Source: JBGOUV01 sp041477815 (lineage in GTDB: Bacteria; Acidobacteriota; Terriglobia; Bryobacterales; JACQDG01). From it: a stretch of DNA of 7,697 nucleotides. Positions 6,024 through 7,697 of this stretch are shown in pieces (positions within the stretch are counted from its first letter, which is position 1; the number at the start of each line of letters is the position of its first letter). The notes under the pieces are model-generated. The model had not been told where the DNA came from. It worked only from the letters and a program-made list of their open reading frames with translations, and did no database searches. The position numbers and the translations under genes were made by a program. The stretch spans positions 1 to 7,697 of the forward strand of contig JBGOUV010000338.1 in the NCBI GenBank assembly GCA_041477815.1, given 5' to 3'.

Positions 6024-7379
6024 TTACACCACCTGCCGGGCTGCGGCGATGACCCCTTCTACCTCTCGCCGATACTGGTCCAGCAACTCCTGATTCTTCG
6101 CCTCGAACCGCAGCACGATCACCGGCTGGGTGTTGGACGCCCGCACCAGCCCCCACCCCTGGTCAAACAGCACTCGCACGCCGTCGACGTCGATAATCCG
6201 GTGTGTCTTGCGGAAGGCCTCCTTCACCCGCTCCACCAGCGCGAACTTGGCCTCATCCGGGCAATCGACCCGAATTTCGGGCGTCGAGACCGTGCGGGGC
6301 AGATCGGCCAGCAGCGTGGACAGCGGCCCGCCGGCCCGGTCCACCAGCTCGATCAGGCGCAGCGCCGCGTAGAGGGCATCATCGAAGCCGTAGTACCGAT
6401 CGGCAAAGAACATGTGCCCGCTCATCTCTCCGCCGAGCTCGGCTTTCTCCTCCTGCATCTTGGCCTTGATCAGCGAGTGCCCCGTCTTCCACATGATAGC
6501 CCGCCCGCCGCGGGCATTCAGATAGTCATACATCACCTGCGAGGCCTTGACCTCCGAAATGAACGTCGCCCCCGGTTTCCGCGTCAGGATCTCCCGCCCG
6601 TAGATGGCCAGCAACTGGTCGCCCCACACCACGTTCCCCTTCTCATCCACCGCCCCGATGCGGTCCCCGTCGCCGTCGATCGCAATCCCCAGTTCCGCCC
6701 CGCTCGCGGCCACGGTCCGCACCAGCGCCTCCAGGTTCTTCGGCACGGTCGGGTCCGGATGATGATTTGGGAACCTCCCATCCATCTCGAAAAACAACTC
6801 GATCGCCTCGCAGTTCACACGCCCCAGCAGACGATGGAGCGCCGGCCCCGCCGTCCCGTTCCCCGTATCGACCACCACCTTGACCCGCCGCTTCAGATCA
6901 AATTGCCGCGTAATCTCGTCCACATACGGGGTCGTTATGTCGTAGGTCTTCACCGACCCCGACCCGCTGGCCAGATCCCCCGCCTCCAGCATGGCCCGCA
7001 GGTGCTGGATTTCCTCCCCGTGAATCGTCGAGGTCCCGCACATCACCTTGAACCCGTTGTACTCGGGCGGATTGTGGCTCCCCGTGATCATGACGCCGCC
7101 GTCGGACTGCAGATGAAACGAGGCGTAGTAGAGCAGCGGCGTAGGTACCACGCCCAAGTCCGTCACCTCGCACCCCGCCGTCACCAGCCCGGCCGCGATG
7201 GCGTTGCGCAGCCGCTCGGAGCTGAGCCGGCAGTCTCGCGCCAGGTTCACCCGGCGGCCCTTCTCCCGCGCAATCAGGGTCCCGATCGCCCTGCCCAGGC
7301 CCTCGATCCCCTCACTGGTCAGCTCCTGGTCCGCGATTCCTCGAATGTCGTATTCCCGAAAGATGGTCGGTTTCAGCAC
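6024..7379 (-). CDS. manB: Phosphomannomutase/phosphoglucomutase (alpha-D-phosphohexomutase)
   Basis: This 451-residue cytoplasmic enzyme interconverts hexose-6-phosphates and hexose-1-phosphates, supplying GDP-mannose or UDP/dTDP-glucose precursors for envelope glycans. All four domain signatures are intact: the phosphoserine loop TGSHNPPEYNGFK (Ser101), the magnesium loop DGDGDR (235-240), the sugar-selecting loop GEMSGH (317-322) and the phosphate-binding loop RASNTQP (413-419). Length and the GEMSGH/RASNTQP pair match the dual-specificity AlgC-type PMM/PGM group rather than phosphoglucosamine mutase. The start is GTG at 7379, supported by GGAG with a 7-nt spacer and by the N-terminal motif IFREYDIRG. 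The gene sits 4 nt after the small cysteine-rich frame and 4 nt before the S41 stub, so the three are probably cotranscribed and translationally coupled. The symbol follows COG1109 usage; algC or pgm would also fit. Confidence 0.95.
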   Translation of the reverse strand: MLKPTIFREYDIRGIADQELTSEGIEGLGRAIGTLIAREKGRRVNLARDCRLSSERLRNAIAAGLVTAGCEVTDLGVVPTPLLYYASFHLQSDGGVMITGSHNPPEYNGFKVMCGTSTIHGEEIQHLRAMLEAGDLASGSGSVKTYDITTPYVDEITRQFDLKRRVKVVVDTGNGTAGPALHRLLGRVNCEAIELFFEMDGRFPNHHPDPTVPKNLEALVRTVAASGAELGIAIDGDGDRIGAVDEKGNVVWGDQLLAIYGREILTRKPGATFISEVKASQVMYDYLNARGGRAIMWKTGHSLIKAKMQEEKAELGGEMSGHMFFADRYYGFDDALYAALRLIELVDRAGGPLSTLLADLPRTVSTPEIRVDCPDEAKFALVERVKEAFRKTHRIIDVDGVRVLFDQGWGLVRASNTQPVIVLRFEAKNQELLDQYRREVEGVIAAARQVV

Positions 7380-7383
7380 GCTC

Positions 7384-7539
7384 TCACTCCGCGCCTCGCG
7401 GGGCCGGCTCGTCGTTGCAGACGCAGCAATCCGAGCAGCGGTGACAGTGCTCGCAGATGTGGTTCTGGCAAACGTCCTTGGTGCACAAGGGACAGATCTC
7501 TTGGCTCGGTTCCTGACAAATGTTACACTGCCATGCCAT
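7384..7539 (-). CDS. Small cysteine-rich putative zinc-binding protein (51 aa)
   Basis: A 52-codon frame from the ATG at 7539 to the TGA at 7384-7386 encodes 51 residues with 11 cysteines (5, 8, 16, 19, 24, 29, 32, 35, 38, 39, 41) and histidines 27, 31 and 33. The order is CxxC (5-8), CPLC (16-19), then CEHCHRCSDCCVC (29-41), ending in a short polar tail. The C-x2-C-x7-C-x2-C-x4-C-x2-H spacing is reminiscent of B-box-type zinc fingers, and two zinc ions could be held. So regular a cysteine pattern is unlikely by chance. There is no signal peptide or membrane segment, so it should be cytoplasmic. It is the first gene of the unit with the mutase (4-nt gap, overlapping its ribosome binding site), and it starts 8 nt after a TATCAA. 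Function unknown; a metal-dependent regulator or mutase partner is speculation. Confidence 0.7.
   Translation of the reverse strand: MAWQCNICQEPSQEICPLCTKDVCQNHICEHCHRCSDCCVCNDEPAPRGAE
7387..7390 (-). promoter_or_regulatory. Ribosome binding site that sets the GTG start of the mutase
   Basis: GGAG on the minus strand lies 7 nt before the GTG at 7379 and overlaps the last codons of the upstream cysteine-rich gene (GAG TGA). It is the clearest Shine-Dalgarno sequence in the window, and it precedes an internal operon gene. The genes that head transcription units have none. Confidence 0.65.
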
Positions 7540-7547
7540 ACACTACG

Positions 7548-7577
7548 TTGATAGCATTCATCATGCCCTTTTCACAA
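7548..7577 (-). promoter_or_regulatory. Putative promoter of the cysteine-rich protein and mutase unit
   Basis: On the minus strand a -35-like TTGTGA (7572-7577) is followed after 18 bp by the extended -10 TGCTATCAA (hexamer at 7548-7553). The predicted start lies near 7541, within about 2 nt of the ATG at 7539, so the transcript would be leaderless. The -35 falls inside the first codons of the divergent gene. Confidence 0.45.
7549..7557 (+). promoter_or_regulatory. Putative extended -10 for the divergent membrane-protein gene
   Basis: TGATAGCAT (7549-7557) fits TGnTAnnAT and lies 5 nt before the ATG at 7563, so the message would begin at or next to the start codon. It overlaps the minus-strand -10 (7548-7553) by two bases, giving one shared melting region for two directions. 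No clear -35 is seen. Confidence 0.35.
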
Positions 7578-7697
7578 CTGGCCCGCCGATTATTCCTGGC
7601 CGCCCTGCTGCTGCTGTTTCTCGGCCGCATCGCCCTTACCTGGCGCGTATTCAACGACACGGCGGACGAAAACTGGCACCTCGTGGCCGGCCTCCAG
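7563..7697 (+). CDS. N-terminus of a probable GT-C-type membrane glycosyltransferase (partial)
   Basis: The frame is open from the ATG at 7563 to the window edge (45 residues). A basic start (LARR) is followed by one long hydrophobic helix (about 9-26) and then NDTADENWHLVAGLQ. The helix followed by an acidic DE and a WH-x2-AG string resembles the first outer loop of acidobacterial GT39/ArnT-like lipid-linked-sugar transferases (compare DEPAHIAAG). In this fold an acidic residue of that loop is catalytic. Such enzymes move sugars from polyprenyl phosphates on the outer membrane face. With only 45 residues, another multi-pass membrane protein is possible. It is divergent from the mutase unit, lacks a Shine-Dalgarno sequence, and probably shares a bidirectional promoter. 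Confidence 0.55.
   Translation, partial: MPFSQLARRLFLAALLLLFLGRIALTWRVFNDTADENWHLVAGLQ

Noticed and set aside
4943..6052. 369-residue open frame on the plus strand opposite the NagX-like gene and S41 stub
   Set aside because: It runs antisense through two recognisable coding regions, is rich in Arg/Gln/His with no domain, and has no start signals.

Overview
The window looks like an ordinary chromosomal segment from a GC-rich acidobacterium, probably of the Solibacter/Bryobacterales type. Three things suggest this. There is a remnant of the Solibacter-type C-terminal domain (TIGR03437 style) at 1601-2381. There is a C-terminal PD40/WD40-like propeller fragment of the kind common in acidobacterial sensor proteins. 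There is also a secreted three-part protein whose C-terminal domain I associate with Acidobacteria. No phage, IS, CRISPR or rRNA/tRNA signal is visible. All family assignments are from recognised motifs, not from a search.

Layout. 1-482 has no convincing gene. It carries two copies of a perfect 14-bp palindrome (91-104, 139-152) and a run of consecutive inverted repeats (229-390). At 483-1226 (+) is a secreted lysyl-oxidase-like copper amine oxidase that keeps the copper histidines and both cofactor residues. 1227-1600 appears non-coding. 1601-2904 is a scar: a 5'-truncated, frameshifted TIGR03437 fragment on the minus strand abuts a 5'-truncated propeller fragment on the plus strand, as if one deletion removed the heads of two divergent genes. 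At 2979-4502 (+) is a secreted protein with a Gly/Pro/Tyr-rich N-terminus, a DUF5666-like segment, a charged linker and a conserved C-terminal domain. It converges on 4499-5587 (-), a NagX/HGSNAT-like membrane acyltransferase, and the two stop codons overlap.

From 7539 down to 5615 (-) runs a tightly packed unit: a 51-residue cysteine-rich putative metal-binding protein, a phosphomannomutase/phosphoglucomutase and the N-terminal stub of an S41-type peptidase, with 4-nt gaps. It is divergent from the start of a probable GT-C-type membrane glycosyltransferase (7563 to the right edge), and only 23 bp separate the two start codons. The mutase would make sugar-1-phosphates for NDP-sugars. A membrane glycosyltransferase and a membrane sugar acetyltransferase nearby fit a loose envelope-glycan theme, but no dedicated polysaccharide cluster is visible.

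A recurring regulatory pattern is that the five genes that head transcription units lack a Shine-Dalgarno sequence. Each has a -10-like hexamer 5-13 nt before the ATG. The internal operon gene (the mutase) has a clear GGAG. This suggests that leaderless mRNAs are common here.
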